A stretch of DNA of 49,540 nt from Actinomadura sp. KC216 (GTDB lineage Bacteria > Actinomycetota > Actinomycetes > Streptosporangiales > Streptosporangiaceae): contig NZ_SMJX01000019.1 of the NCBI RefSeq assembly GCF_004348535.1, forward strand, positions 1 to 49,540, given 5' to 3'. Shown piece after piece: positions 1-7,500 of this stretch. The notes beneath the pieces are model-generated. The model saw only the letters and a list, made by a program, of their open reading frames with translations. It was not told where the DNA came from and did not search any database. The number at the start of each line of letters is the position of its first letter. The first letter of the stretch is position 1. A program made the position numbers and the translations under genes.

Positions 1-399
1 GTGCTGTCCCCGGACTCGTCCGAGCCGACCGCCGCCGCCCCGCCGCCCACGGCGAGCCCGGCGCCGACCCGCCCGGCCGCCACCTGCTCGGTGTCCTACC
101 GGGTCGTCGGGACGTGGGAGCAGGGCTTCCAGGCGACGGTGCGGATCACGAACCTCGGCGACGGCGCCATCGACGGCTGGACGCTGGGCTTCGAGTTCCC
201 GGACGGGCAGGCGATCGTCCAGCTGTGGAACGGCAGCCAGGTGCAGAGCGGCCCTTCCGTCACCGTGACGTCGGCGGACTGGAACCGCGCGATCCCGCCC
301 GCCGGGTCCGCCGAGTTCGGCTTCCTCGGACGCCAGGACGGCGGCGCGAACTCCGCCCCGTCCCGCTTCACCCTGAACGGCGCCCCCTGCGGCTCCTGA
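1..399 (+). CDS. C-terminal part of a secreted protein ending in a cellulose-binding module (CBM2); 5' end outside window
   Basis: The frame is open from base 1. It begins with a Pro/Thr/Ala-rich linker (about residues 1-28), followed by a ~100-residue domain bounded by two cysteines (CSVSYRVV near the start, GAPCGS at the very end). The domain carries the CBM2 pattern: GFQATVRITN, DGWTLGFEFPDGQ, LWNG and WNRAIPPAGSAEFGF, with the aromatic residues that stack on cellulose or chitin. In this family the module is joined by such a linker to a secreted cellulase, xylanase or chitinase, so the catalytic part probably lies upstream. The GTG at base 1 is unlikely to be the true start. A cellobiose uptake operon lies 3 kb downstream, which fits plant-polymer degradation. 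Confidence 0.85.
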   Translation: MLSPDSSEPTAAAPPPTASPAPTRPAATCSVSYRVVGTWEQGFQATVRITNLGDGAIDGWTLGFEFPDGQAIVQLWNGSQVQSGPSVTVTSADWNRAIPPAGSAEFGFLGRQDGGANSAPSRFTLNGAPCGS

Positions 400-415
400 C
401 CACCCGTGGTCGCGG

Positions 416-1027
416 TCAGGCCGGGATCATCAGCTCCACGCCGAGCAGCGACGCGAGGACGAGGGTCCGCTGCGGCTCCGGGAGCGGGTGGAAGAGGCGG
501 ACGGTGTGGCTGCGGCGCCGCTCGCCGTACGCGGAGTGGCCCGTCCGGTAGGCGGCGATCTGCGTGCCGCCGGGGTCGGTGATCGTGCCCTCCTCGTGCG
601 GGTTCCGCAGGCCGGGGGTGGTCAGGAGAGCGGTCTGGTTCCCGTGCGCGTCGAGGAGGGCGTAGCGGCCGCCCTGCTGCCCGGACATGAGCTTGAAGAC
701 GCCCTTGACTCCGCCGGTGGAGACGGCGATGGAGCCGATGAGGCCGCCGTTCGGCGCCACCACGTAGGCGGGTTGCGGGCGCATGGGGTCGTTGGTGCGG
801 TCCACGTAGAAGCAGGGCGTCTGGTCGGGGCCCGCGACGCAGAGGACGACGCGGCTCTCGTCGTACTGGGCGTGCGGGTTGGCGTAGGGCATGGCGGCCT
901 CGTCCGGGCGCCTGAGCGGGACGCGGGTGACGTTGGCGAGCAGCTCGCCGCCGTCGTGGAAGACGTACTCGCGCGGGCGCCGCGGCTCGTCGATCGTCCA
1001 GGTGAGGGCCTCGTAGAGGGTCGGCAC
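416..1027 (-). CDS. scramblase / LURP-one-related family protein (paralogue 2)
   Basis: A 203-residue soluble protein that aligns by eye with the product of the gene just upstream. Both contain repeated short strands of the form FYVDRTND / FYVDHQDG, PDGTVIG-like turns, RYALLDAHGNQ and a closing LPEPQRTLVLASLLGVEL. This strand-rich pattern resembles the phospholipid scramblase/LURP-one (Tubby-like beta-barrel) superfamily. Its role in actinomycetes is not established. The GTG start at 1027-1025 follows the upstream stop after one base (TGA-C-GTG), so translation is probably coupled. No signal peptide or membrane segment is seen. The family assignment rests on pattern only. Confidence 0.65.
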   Translation of the reverse strand: MPTLYEALTWTIDEPRRPREYVFHDGGELLANVTRVPLRRPDEAAMPYANPHAQYDESRVVLCVAGPDQTPCFYVDRTNDPMRPQPAYVVAPNGGLIGSIAVSTGGVKGVFKLMSGQQGGRYALLDAHGNQTALLTTPGLRNPHEEGTITDPGGTQIAAYRTGHSAYGERRRSHTVRLFHPLPEPQRTLVLASLLGVELMIPA

Positions 1028-1028
1028 G

Positions 1029-1667
1029 TCAGCTCCGGGTCAGGTCGAACGCGAGCGGGGAGGCGATGACGAGCGTGCGCAGCGGTTCGGGGAGCTGGTA
1101 CATGAGCTGGAGGGCGTACCGGTCCTTGAACGTCGCCTCCTTGACGTCGGCGTGCGCGATGCGCTGCCTGTTCATGTCGGTGTAGTCGCAGGCGACCGGG
1201 ACCCAGCGGAGGTTCTCGCCCGCGCCCGTGCGCCGCATCTCCCACGCCAGCTCGCACAGCGGACGGTCGGAGGCGTCGAGGAGGCGGTGCCGCATGGCCG
1301 CGGCCCCGGCGAGGGCGCCCAGCATGCCCCGCCCGGCGCCGCCGCCGGCCATCTGCCGCGCCACGCCGGCCAGGTCGTACTGGAACCGGCCGATGACGGT
1401 CCCGTCGGGGGCGACGACCGCGACGGGCGCGCCGTCCTGATGGTCGACGTAGAAGAGGGGCGCGCCGTCGAGCCCGGCGACCTGGACGACGACCCGCGCG
1501 TCCTTCAGGCCCGAGCCGAACATTCCCATGAGCCCCTTGCGCGGTTTCGGGCCCGCGACCTGGGTGGCGTGGCCGAGGGGCCGGTCGTCCCGGCCCTCGA
1601 TCCGGTACTCCAGTTGTGACGATTGCTGCTCGATCTTGAGGAAGGGCGAATTCAACAAGTCGGTCAT
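1029..1667 (-). CDS. scramblase / LURP-one-related family protein (paralogue 1)
   Basis: A 212-residue protein and first gene of a two-gene unit with its paralogue. Strand motifs include LEYRIEGRDDRPLG, PLFYVDHQDG, APDGTVIGRFQYDL, RHRLLDASDRPLCELAWEM and, at the end, LPEPLRTLVIASPLAFDL. A Gly/Ala-rich stretch near residues 105-125 could be a flexible loop. The layout fits the scramblase/LURP-one beta-barrel superfamily, which in other organisms binds lipid or acts at membranes. Function here is inferred only from that resemblance. The ATG at 1667 has no clear Shine-Dalgarno sequence but has a TAGGCT hexamer eight bases upstream, which suggests leaderless or near-leaderless translation. Confidence 0.65.
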   Translation of the reverse strand: MTDLLNSPFLKIEQQSSQLEYRIEGRDDRPLGHATQVAGPKPRKGLMGMFGSGLKDARVVVQVAGLDGAPLFYVDHQDGAPVAVVAPDGTVIGRFQYDLAGVARQMAGGGAGRGMLGALAGAAAMRHRLLDASDRPLCELAWEMRRTGAGENLRWVPVACDYTDMNRQRIAHADVKEATFKDRYALQLMYQLPEPLRTLVIASPLAFDLTRS

Positions 1668-1675
1668 GAGAGGTC

Positions 1676-1681
1676 AGCCTA
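1676..1681 (-). promoter_or_regulatory. candidate -10 box (TAGGCT) for the scramblase-like pair
   Basis: On the minus strand TAGGCT lies eight bases before the ATG at 1667. It fits the actinobacterial TANNNT pattern found just upstream of leaderless genes. No good -35 box is visible. This is inferred from spacing and from the absence of a ribosome binding site. Confidence 0.35.
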
Positions 1682-1857
1682 GCGGCGGAACGTCCCGGTA
1701 TGTAGGGCCTGCGAAGCGTGATAACACAGGCGTGCGCCGAATTGCGCCCGGGGTGATTGCGCACACGGGCGGGCTTGGTCTAAGTAATGAACGGGCGGCC
1801 TTCGGTGTCCGGCCGGTCGGTGCCGGGGATTCCGGTGGGCAATTCTGGGAGGAAATC

Positions 1858-2247
1858 ATGCAAATGCCGCGTGCCCGTTTCCGCTGGGCCGCCGTGCTGG
1901 CGGGAATGGCGGTCGTCGTGCCCGCCGCGCCCGCCCAGGCGGCGGGGCCGGTCGGCGCCTACCTGCTGATGGTGGCGCCCGAGCACGGCTCCGTCACCGC
2001 GGTCAACCTGTGGTGCCGCCCGGACGGCGGCACGCACCACGCCCCGTCCCGGGCCTGCGACCAGCTCGAATCCGTCAATGGCGACGTGCGGCGGATCGGC
2101 CTCCAGGAGGGCGCCTGCACGATGGAGTACTCGCCCGTCCGGGTGAGCGCCGACGGCAGATGGCGCGGCAAGGCCCGCCATTTCGCCCGGACATATCCGA
2201 ACCGCTGTGCCGCCATGCGCCAAACGGGCGGAATCCTGTTCCGGTAG
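1858..2247 (+). CDS. secreted subtilisin-inhibitor-like (SSI family) protein
   Basis: A 129-residue precursor with a signal peptide (basic start, hydrophobic core, cleavage near AQA-AG at about residue 28). The mature part follows the Streptomyces subtilisin inhibitor pattern: LWCRPDGGTHHAPSRACDQL, then GACTMEYSPVRVSADGRWRG, then PNRCAAM and a hydrophobic ILFR end. The four cysteines (53, 67, 87, 117) match the two SSI disulfides. By alignment with SSI (C-P-M-V-Y), the reactive bond would be Met89-Glu90, so the P1 Met is kept and P1' is acidic. Family members inhibit extracellular subtilisin-like and trypsin-like proteases. The ATG at 1858 has GGGAGGA upstream. A second candidate inhibitor follows 34 bases later. 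Confidence 0.88.
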   Translation: MQMPRARFRWAAVLAGMAVVVPAAPAQAAGPVGAYLLMVAPEHGSVTAVNLWCRPDGGTHHAPSRACDQLESVNGDVRRIGLQEGACTMEYSPVRVSADGRWRGKARHFARTYPNRCAAMRQTGGILFR

Positions 2248-2281
2248 CGCCGCGATGGCGGATTAGCGGAGGCGTTACGCG

Positions 2282-2605
2282 ATGTTCGCTTTCACCGGGC
2301 CGGACGTTCTGGTCGCCTACGAGCGATCTGGGGGATTCGCCGGTATTGAGGAACGGGTGACCGTCGACGTTTCCGGGACGGCCCTCGTCAACGGCAGGAC
2401 GATCACGCTCAAGGACGCGGAAATGCGCGGCCTGCGCGCCGCGCTGGACGGCATCGTCACCACCTGGTCGTCGACGGCGGGCTGCGACGTCGCCGACCAC
2501 TTCACCTACACGCTCGACTACCGCGGCCACAGGGCGACGCGCTGCTGGCTGCCGTCCGACTGGCGGGCGGCCGTCGAGCGGCTGGAGGCGCTCACCCGCC
2601 GGTGA
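2282..2605 (+). CDS. small emfourin-like (M4 metalloprotease inhibitor) protein
   Basis: A 107-residue protein without a signal peptide. The N-terminal half contains YERSGGFAGIEERVTVD, the GGFAG signature I associate with emfourin, the protealysin inhibitor, and its actinobacterial homologues. A single internal pair of cysteines (CDVADHF and TRCWLP) is present. The C-terminal half (DHFTYTLDYRGHRATRCWLP) forms a strand-turn-strand with acidic and aromatic residues. GGAGG lies nine bases before the ATG. The gene sits 34 bases after the SSI-like gene on the same strand, so the two are probably co-transcribed. Known emfourin genes often sit beside an M4 protease; none is visible here. The family call is from a short motif and is moderate. 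Confidence 0.6.
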   Translation: MFAFTGPDVLVAYERSGGFAGIEERVTVDVSGTALVNGRTITLKDAEMRGLRAALDGIVTTWSSTAGCDVADHFTYTLDYRGHRATRCWLPSDWRAAVERLEALTRR

Positions 2606-2630
2606 CCGCGCCCACCCGGCCGCGACGGGC

Positions 2631-3119
2631 TTACCCGCCGGTGACGGCGCGGGTGTGGAGGTCGCGCATCGCGGCTTCCAGGGACGCGACCGGGCCGTCC
2701 ACCGGCAGGCCCGGCACGACCTCCTGGACCGGGATCGCGGCCACCGGTCCCGGCTCGATGCCGAGCTCGGCCCGCCACGCGGCGAGCTGCGCCGACGAGT
2801 GGATGTAGACGATCCGGCCGAGGCCCACCCATCCGTGCGCGGCCGAGCACATCGGGCAGTGCTCCCCGGAGGTGAACACCGTCGCCGCCGCCCGCTCCTC
2901 CGGCGTCAGGTGGGCGGCCGCCCACCGGGCGGCCTCGAACTCGGGGTGGCGGGTCTGGTCGCCGTCCGCGGTGCGGTTGCGGTCCTCGAACAGCGGCTCG
3001 CCGGACGCCGCCGCGAGCACCGTCCCGAACGGCTCGTCGCCCGCGTCCAGGGCCTCGGCGGCGAGTGTCACGCAGCGGCTCAGATGGGCGAGTTCCGCGG
3101 CGGTCGGTTCGTAGGCCAT
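2631..3119 (-). CDS. nucleoside/base deaminase of the cytidine-deaminase superfamily
   Basis: A 162-residue enzyme with the zinc site of the CMP/dCMP-tRNA adenosine deaminase fold: His58 and catalytic Glu60 in RHPEFEA, and Cys88 and Cys91 in EHCPMCSAA. The first half has the family's GDEPFGTVLA strand. The GEHCPMC form resembles guanine or nucleoside deaminases more than TadA, which usually has PCxMC after EP. It hydrolytically removes an amino group from a purine or pyrimidine; the substrate is not predictable here. Length is normal for the family. It is convergent with the emfourin-like gene (25 bases apart) and 12 bases downstream of cebR, so it may be read from the ceb operon. Confidence 0.85.
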   Translation of the reverse strand: MAYEPTAAELAHLSRCVTLAAEALDAGDEPFGTVLAAASGEPLFEDRNRTADGDQTRHPEFEAARWAAAHLTPEERAAATVFTSGEHCPMCSAAHGWVGLGRIVYIHSSAQLAAWRAELGIEPGPVAAIPVQEVVPGLPVDGPVASLEAAMRDLHTRAVTGG

Positions 3120-3131
3120 ACGACGATCATG

Positions 3132-4142
3132 TCAGGCGGACTCGCGCAGGACCAGGTGGGGCCGCAGTATGACCACCGGGTCCGCCACCGTCTCGCCGCG
3201 GATCCGCGACACCAGCAGCCGCGCCATCTCCCGGCCCATCTCCTCCGGCGACTGGTGGACGGTCGTCAGCGGCGGGTCGGCCAGCGGCGCCGCGGCGGAG
3301 TCGTCGAACCCGATCACGGCGACGTCGCCGGGGACGCGGCGGCCGTGCCGGTGCAGCACGCGCAGCGCGCCGAGCGCCATCGGGTCGTCGGCGGCGAACA
3401 CCGCGTCCACCGACGGGTCGGCGGCCAGCAGCCGCTCCGCCGCGGCGATGCCGCTGGCCTCGCCGAAGTCGCCGTACTCGACGAGCTCGGGTAGCCCCGC
3501 CGCGGCGAGCGCGTCCCGGTACCCGGCGAGCCGGTCGATGCCGACGCCCATGTCCTGCGGGCCGGCGATGGTCGCGATCCGCCGCCGTCCCGCCGCGACC
3601 AGGTGCGCGACGGCCTCGCGGGCGCCGCTGCGGTTGTCGACGTCGACGTAGCTGACCGGCGACAGCCCGGGCGGGCGCCCGCCGAGCACGGTCGGGACGC
3701 CGTTGGCCTCCAGCTTCGCGGGCAGCGGGTCCTCGGCGTGCAGGGACGTGAGGAGCACGCCGTCCACGTGCTGGGTGGTGAGGTAGTCCTCAAGGCGCCC
3801 GTACTCGGCGGGGGAGCGGGCGAGGGCGAGCAGGAGCTGCAGCCCCGTGTCGGCGAGCCCGTTGCCGATGCCGCGGATGATCCCGGCGAAGTACGGCTCG
3901 TCGAACAGCCGCTGGTCGGACTCGGCGACGACGAGCGCGACGGTGTCGGTGCGGCGGGTGACGAGCGTCCGGGCCGCGCGGTTCGGCACGTACCCGAGCT
4001 CGTCGATCGCCTTCAGCACCGCCTCGCGGGCCTGCGGGCTGACCCGCGGCGAGCCGTTGATCACCCGCGACACCGTGCCGCGGCCGACCCCGGCCCGCGT
4101 CGCGACCTCCTCCAGGGTCGGGCGCGTGCTCCTGCCCGCCAT
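3132..4142 (-). CDS. cebR: LacI-family repressor of cellobiose utilisation, CebR-like
   Basis: A 336-residue regulator. Residues 8-55 form the LacI helix-turn-helix and hinge (PTLEEVATRAGVGRGTVSRV, INGSPRVS, LGYVPNRAARTL). The rest is the periplasmic-binding-protein-like effector domain (VALVVAES, GVLLTS, VAVIGFDDS, PPLTTVHQSPEEMG). The DNA-binding part closely resembles Streptomyces CebR as I know it. The window carries one perfect TGGGAGCGCTCCCA site upstream of cebE, the known CebR target, released by cellobiose or cello-oligosaccharides. In Streptomyces cebR usually lies next to cebE. Here it is the last gene of the operon, 37 bases after bglC, so it would be autoregulated through the operon promoter. 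AAGGGGG precedes the ATG. Confidence 0.9.
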   Translation of the reverse strand: MAGRSTRPTLEEVATRAGVGRGTVSRVINGSPRVSPQAREAVLKAIDELGYVPNRAARTLVTRRTDTVALVVAESDQRLFDEPYFAGIIRGIGNGLADTGLQLLLALARSPAEYGRLEDYLTTQHVDGVLLTSLHAEDPLPAKLEANGVPTVLGGRPPGLSPVSYVDVDNRSGAREAVAHLVAAGRRRIATIAGPQDMGVGIDRLAGYRDALAAAGLPELVEYGDFGEASGIAAAERLLAADPSVDAVFAADDPMALGALRVLHRHGRRVPGDVAVIGFDDSAAAPLADPPLTTVHQSPEEMGREMARLLVSRIRGETVADPVVILRPHLVLRESA

Positions 4143-4179
4143 CTGGCCCCCTTCTCGTCCGTGCCGCCCTCGCGCCCGG

Positions 4180-5616
4180 TCAGTCCCGCCCGGGGAGCCC
4201 GCCGCGCTCGATCACCCCGGCGTACCACCGCGCGCTGTCCTTGGGCGTGCGGCGCTGCGTGGCGTAGTCGACGTGGACGAGCCCGAAGCGCTTGGCATAG
4301 CCCCAAGCCCACTCGAAATTATCCAGCAGCGACCACGTGAAGTATCCGTGAAGCGGTACACCGTCGGAGATGGCGTCGTGGCATGCCCGGAGGTGCGCGT
4401 CGAGGTAGGCGATGCGGGCCGCGTCCCGTACCGCGCCGTCCCCGTCCGGTTCCTCGTCGTAGCCCGCGCCGTTCTCCGTGATGTACAGCGGGACGGACGG
4501 GTAGTCGCGGTGCAGCCGGGTCAGCACCTCGTGCAGGCCGCCCGCGTCGATGTCCCAGCCCATCCCGGTCACCGGCCGCCCGGATGGGACGAACCGGACA
4601 TGCCCGCTCCCGACCCACGGCGAGTGCGTCGCGAACGGCGACGACGCGGTCTGCGACGTCTCGCCGGGCGTCCCCGCGACGGTGTGCCGCGAGTAGTAGT
4701 TGATCCCGAGCTGGTCGAGCGGCCGGCGGATCACCGCGAGGTCCTCGCCCGGCGGGTCGAACCCGTGGCCGGAGGTGTCGGCGAGGACGTCCCACGGGTA
4801 GTGGCCGAGCAGCAGCGGGTCGAGGAACAGCCGGTTCTGCAGCCCGTCGACGCGGCGCGCGGCGTCCGCGTCGGCGGGGTCGTCCGTCGCGGGCGACACC
4901 GCGTACAGGTTCACGGCCGCGCCGAACCGGTTGCCGGGGGCGTGCGCCCGCATCGCCTCGACGGCCAGGCCGTGGCCGAGCATCAGATGGTGCGCGGCGT
5001 GCAGCGACGCGGACGGGTCGCGGCGTCCCGGAGCGTGCTCCCCGGACGCGTACCCGAGGAACGCCGCGCACCACGGCTCGTTCACGGTGGTCCAGTGCCG
5101 GACGCGGTCGCCCAGCGCGGCGTGCACGCGGGCGGCGTACTCGGCGAACCGGTGCGCCGTGTCCCGCTCGGGCCAGCCGCCCTTGTCCTCCAGCGGTTGA
5201 GGCAGGTCCCAGTGGTAGAGGGTCGGCCAGGGCTCGATCCCGGCGTCCAGCAGCGCGTCCACCAGCCGCGCGTAGAAGTCGAGGCCCTCCGGGTTGAACG
5301 CGCCGGACCCAGCGGGCTGAACCCGCGGCCAGGAGATCGAGAACCGGTACGAGGTCAGCCCCAGGTCGGCCATCAGCGCGACGTCGTCGCGGAACCGGTG
5401 GTAGTGGTCGACGGCGACGTCGCCGGTGTCGCCGCCGAGGACCTTGCCGGGGGTACGGGCGAAGGTGTCCCAGATGGACGGCCCGCGCCCGCCCTCGTCG
5501 GCGGCGCCCTCGATCTGGTAGGCGGCGGTCGCGGCTCCCCAGCGGAACCCGGTCGGGAACAGCGCGGCGGGCGCGGCCCCGGTGTCGTCCTGTGCGTCGT
5601 CCTTGAGGGAGGTCAC
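4180..5616 (-). CDS. bglC: family 1 beta-glucosidase (intracellular cellobiose hydrolase)
   Basis: A 478-residue GH1 enzyme, the usual length. The N-terminal signature FRWGAATAAYQIEGA is followed by SISWPRVQP and YHWDLPQPLE. The acid/base Glu180 lies in TTVNEPW and the nucleophile Glu381 in LYITENGAG; WSLLDNFEWAWGY closes the barrel. It has no signal peptide, so it hydrolyses imported cellobiose to glucose in the cytoplasm. The frame is open far upstream, but the GTG at 5616-5614 overlaps the cebG stop as GTGA and begins a protein of family length, so I take it as the start. It is fourth in the ceb operon and would be repressed by CebR. Confidence 0.93.
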   Translation of the reverse strand: MTSLKDDAQDDTGAAPAALFPTGFRWGAATAAYQIEGAADEGGRGPSIWDTFARTPGKVLGGDTGDVAVDHYHRFRDDVALMADLGLTSYRFSISWPRVQPAGSGAFNPEGLDFYARLVDALLDAGIEPWPTLYHWDLPQPLEDKGGWPERDTAHRFAEYAARVHAALGDRVRHWTTVNEPWCAAFLGYASGEHAPGRRDPSASLHAAHHLMLGHGLAVEAMRAHAPGNRFGAAVNLYAVSPATDDPADADAARRVDGLQNRLFLDPLLLGHYPWDVLADTSGHGFDPPGEDLAVIRRPLDQLGINYYSRHTVAGTPGETSQTASSPFATHSPWVGSGHVRFVPSGRPVTGMGWDIDAGGLHEVLTRLHRDYPSVPLYITENGAGYDEEPDGDGAVRDAARIAYLDAHLRACHDAISDGVPLHGYFTWSLLDNFEWAWGYAKRFGLVHVDYATQRRTPKDSARWYAGVIERGGLPGRD

Positions 5617-6515
5617 GCCTTCACTGCACCTTCCATGATTCCGCCGATGATCTGGCGGCCGAAAACGATGAACACGACGAGGAGCGGCAGGATCGCCACG
5701 CTGGTCCCGGCGAACATGAGCGTGTAGTCCTTGAAGTACGCGTTCGCCAGGTTGTTGATGGACAGCTGCACCGTCGGGTTGTCGGGGCTCAGTACCGCGA
5801 GCGGCCACATGAACTCGTTCCAGGTCTGCATGAACGTGAACAGGCCGAGGACGCCCGCGGCGGGACGCAGCGCGGGCAGCACGACGCGCCAGTAGATGCC
5901 GAACGTGGTGCACCCGTCGACGCGGGCCGCCTCGATCAGCTCGTCCGGGACGGCCTGCTCGGCGTACTGCCGCATCATGAACACGCCGAACCCGGTGACC
6001 AGGAACGGGACGATCACCGCCTGCAGCCGGTTCTGCCACCCCAGCTCCACCATGATCATGTAGAGCGGGATGATGCCCATCTGCACCGGGATCATCATCG
6101 TCGCGACGATGACGAGCAGCAGCGCGTTCTTGCCGCGGAAGCGCAGCTTCGCGAACGCGAACCCGGCCAGCGAGGCGAAGAACACCGTCGAGATCGTCAC
6201 CGCGCCGGACGCGATGGCCGAGTTCAGCAGCCCCTTCGCGAAGTACGCCTCCGGGTTGTCGAACAGCCGGCCGACGTTGCCGGCGCCCTGCCCGCCGGGC
6301 AGCAGCGGCGGCGGGACGTCGGCGACCACGCTGTTCGTCCGGGTCGCCACGATGATCATCCAGTAGATCGGGAACACCGACAGCGCCAGCGCGGCGATCA
6401 GCGTGAGGTAGGTGAGCGGGCTCGCGTTCCAGAGCCCGCGGAACCGTCCGGGATGCCGGTCCTGCCGCCCGGAGCGCCGGGGCCCCCTTCCGGTTCCGGC
6501 CAGGAGCGTGGTCAT
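5613..6515 (-). CDS. cebG: cellobiose ABC transporter permease, MalG-like (CebG)
   Basis: A 300-residue inner-membrane permease with six predicted helices. The first (LTLIAALALSVFPIYWMII) follows a basic cytoplasmic N-terminus. The MalG-type EAA loop, EAARVDGCTTFGIYWRVVLP, is the contact site for the ATPase. It pairs with the MalF-like product of the upstream gene to move cello-oligosaccharides delivered by the binding lipoprotein. The ATG at 6515 overlaps the preceding stop as ATGA, and its own stop overlaps bglC as GTGA. No ABC ATPase gene is in the operon, so a multitask MsiK-type ATPase elsewhere is expected. Confidence 0.9.
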   Translation of the reverse strand: MTTLLAGTGRGPRRSGRQDRHPGRFRGLWNASPLTYLTLIAALALSVFPIYWMIIVATRTNSVVADVPPPLLPGGQGAGNVGRLFDNPEAYFAKGLLNSAIASGAVTISTVFFASLAGFAFAKLRFRGKNALLLVIVATMMIPVQMGIIPLYMIMVELGWQNRLQAVIVPFLVTGFGVFMMRQYAEQAVPDELIEAARVDGCTTFGIYWRVVLPALRPAAGVLGLFTFMQTWNEFMWPLAVLSPDNPTVQLSINNLANAYFKDYTLMFAGTSVAILPLLVVFIVFGRQIIGGIMEGAVKA

Positions 6516-7498
6516 TTCGTGCCTCCCGTCCGGCGGACCACCAGAAAGTTGATCAGGGAGAACACGATGATCATCACGAACAGCGCCCAGGCGACGGTGG
6601 CGCCGTAGCCGTACCGGTCGTGGCCGAACGCGTTGTCGTACATGTACATCGTGATCGTCTGGAACTGGTGCGCCGGGCCGCCGTCCATCTTGTTGGGCGT
6701 GCCGACGCTGAACAGGACGGGCTCGGTGAACAGCTGCAGCCCGCCGATCGTCGAGATGATCACCGTGAAGATGATCGTGGGACGCAGCATCGGCACCGTG
6801 ATCTGCCAGAACTGCCGCATCCTGGACGCGCCGTCGATCGCCGCCGCCTCGTACAGGTCCTTCGGGATCGCCTGCATGGAGGCCAGGTAGATCAGCGCGT
6901 TGTAGCCCGTCCAGCGCCAGTCGACCATCACCGCGATGGCGAGCCAGGACCAGCCGCGGCTGCTCGCCCAGGCGATCGGGTCGATCCCGACCAGCCCGAG
7001 CGCCCAGTTGACCATGCCCCAGTCCTTGTCGAACATCTGGGTGAACACGATCGCGACGGCGGCGGTCGAGGTGACCAGCGGCGCGACCATCCCGATCCGG
7101 AACAGGGTCGGCATCCGCATCCGCCGGTTCAGCGCGTTCGCGATCAGCAGCGCGATGAGCAGCTGCGGGACGGTCGCCACCACGAAGATCCCGAGGGTGT
7201 TGACCGTCGCGTGCCAGAAGTCGGCGTCCGTCAGCAGGTAGTCGTAGTTGTCGAGCCCGATGAACTCGCGCGTCCCCGAGCCCAGCTCCCACTCGTGCAG
7301 CGACACCCAGAGCGTGAAGCCGAGCGGGAACGCGCCGAACACCAGGAAGACCAGGTAGAACGGCGAGATGAAGGCGTAGGGCGCGCCCTTCAGGTCGAGC
7401 CGGGCCACCCGGGACCGCCACGTGCGGCGCGGTCCCGGGCGGTCCGCCGCCGGCGCGGGCGGCGGCCCGTTCCGGCTCTGGCGCAGATCGGTCGTCAT
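6512..7498 (-). CDS. cebF: cellobiose ABC transporter permease, MalF-like (CebF)
   Basis: A 328-residue permease. A ~35-residue Pro/Arg-rich cytoplasmic N-terminus precedes the first helix (PYAFISPFYLVFLVFGAFPL), with about six helices in all. The EAA loop reads EAAAIDGASRMRQFWQITVP, matching MalF/UgpA-type sugar permeases. A periplasmic segment around WELGSGTREFIGLDNYDYLL is typical. It forms the heterodimeric channel with CebG. Two bases separate its ATG (7498) from the cebE stop, indicating co-transcription. Substrate identity is inferred from the neighbouring CebR, GH1 enzyme and operator. Confidence 0.9.
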   Translation of the reverse strand: MTTDLRQSRNGPPPAPAADRPGPRRTWRSRVARLDLKGAPYAFISPFYLVFLVFGAFPLGFTLWVSLHEWELGSGTREFIGLDNYDYLLTDADFWHATVNTLGIFVVATVPQLLIALLIANALNRRMRMPTLFRIGMVAPLVTSTAAVAIVFTQMFDKDWGMVNWALGLVGIDPIAWASSRGWSWLAIAVMVDWRWTGYNALIYLASMQAIPKDLYEAAAIDGASRMRQFWQITVPMLRPTIIFTVIISTIGGLQLFTEPVLFSVGTPNKMDGGPAHQFQTITMYMYDNAFGHDRYGYGATVAWALFVMIIVFSLINFLVVRRTGGTK

Positions 7499-7500
7499 CG

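Noticed and set aside
2593..2645. Direct repeat ACCCGCCGGTGAC (2593 and 2633)
   Set aside because: Both copies are the ends of coding sequences (Thr-Arg-Arg-stop on one strand, Val-Thr-Gly-Gly-stop on the other) in a GC-rich stretch; coincidence is enough.
3847..5727. A 626-codon open frame on the plus strand opposite cebR and bglC
   Set aside because: It is antisense to a complete GH1 gene with catalytic motifs, and its translation is low-complexity Arg/Val/Gly-rich.
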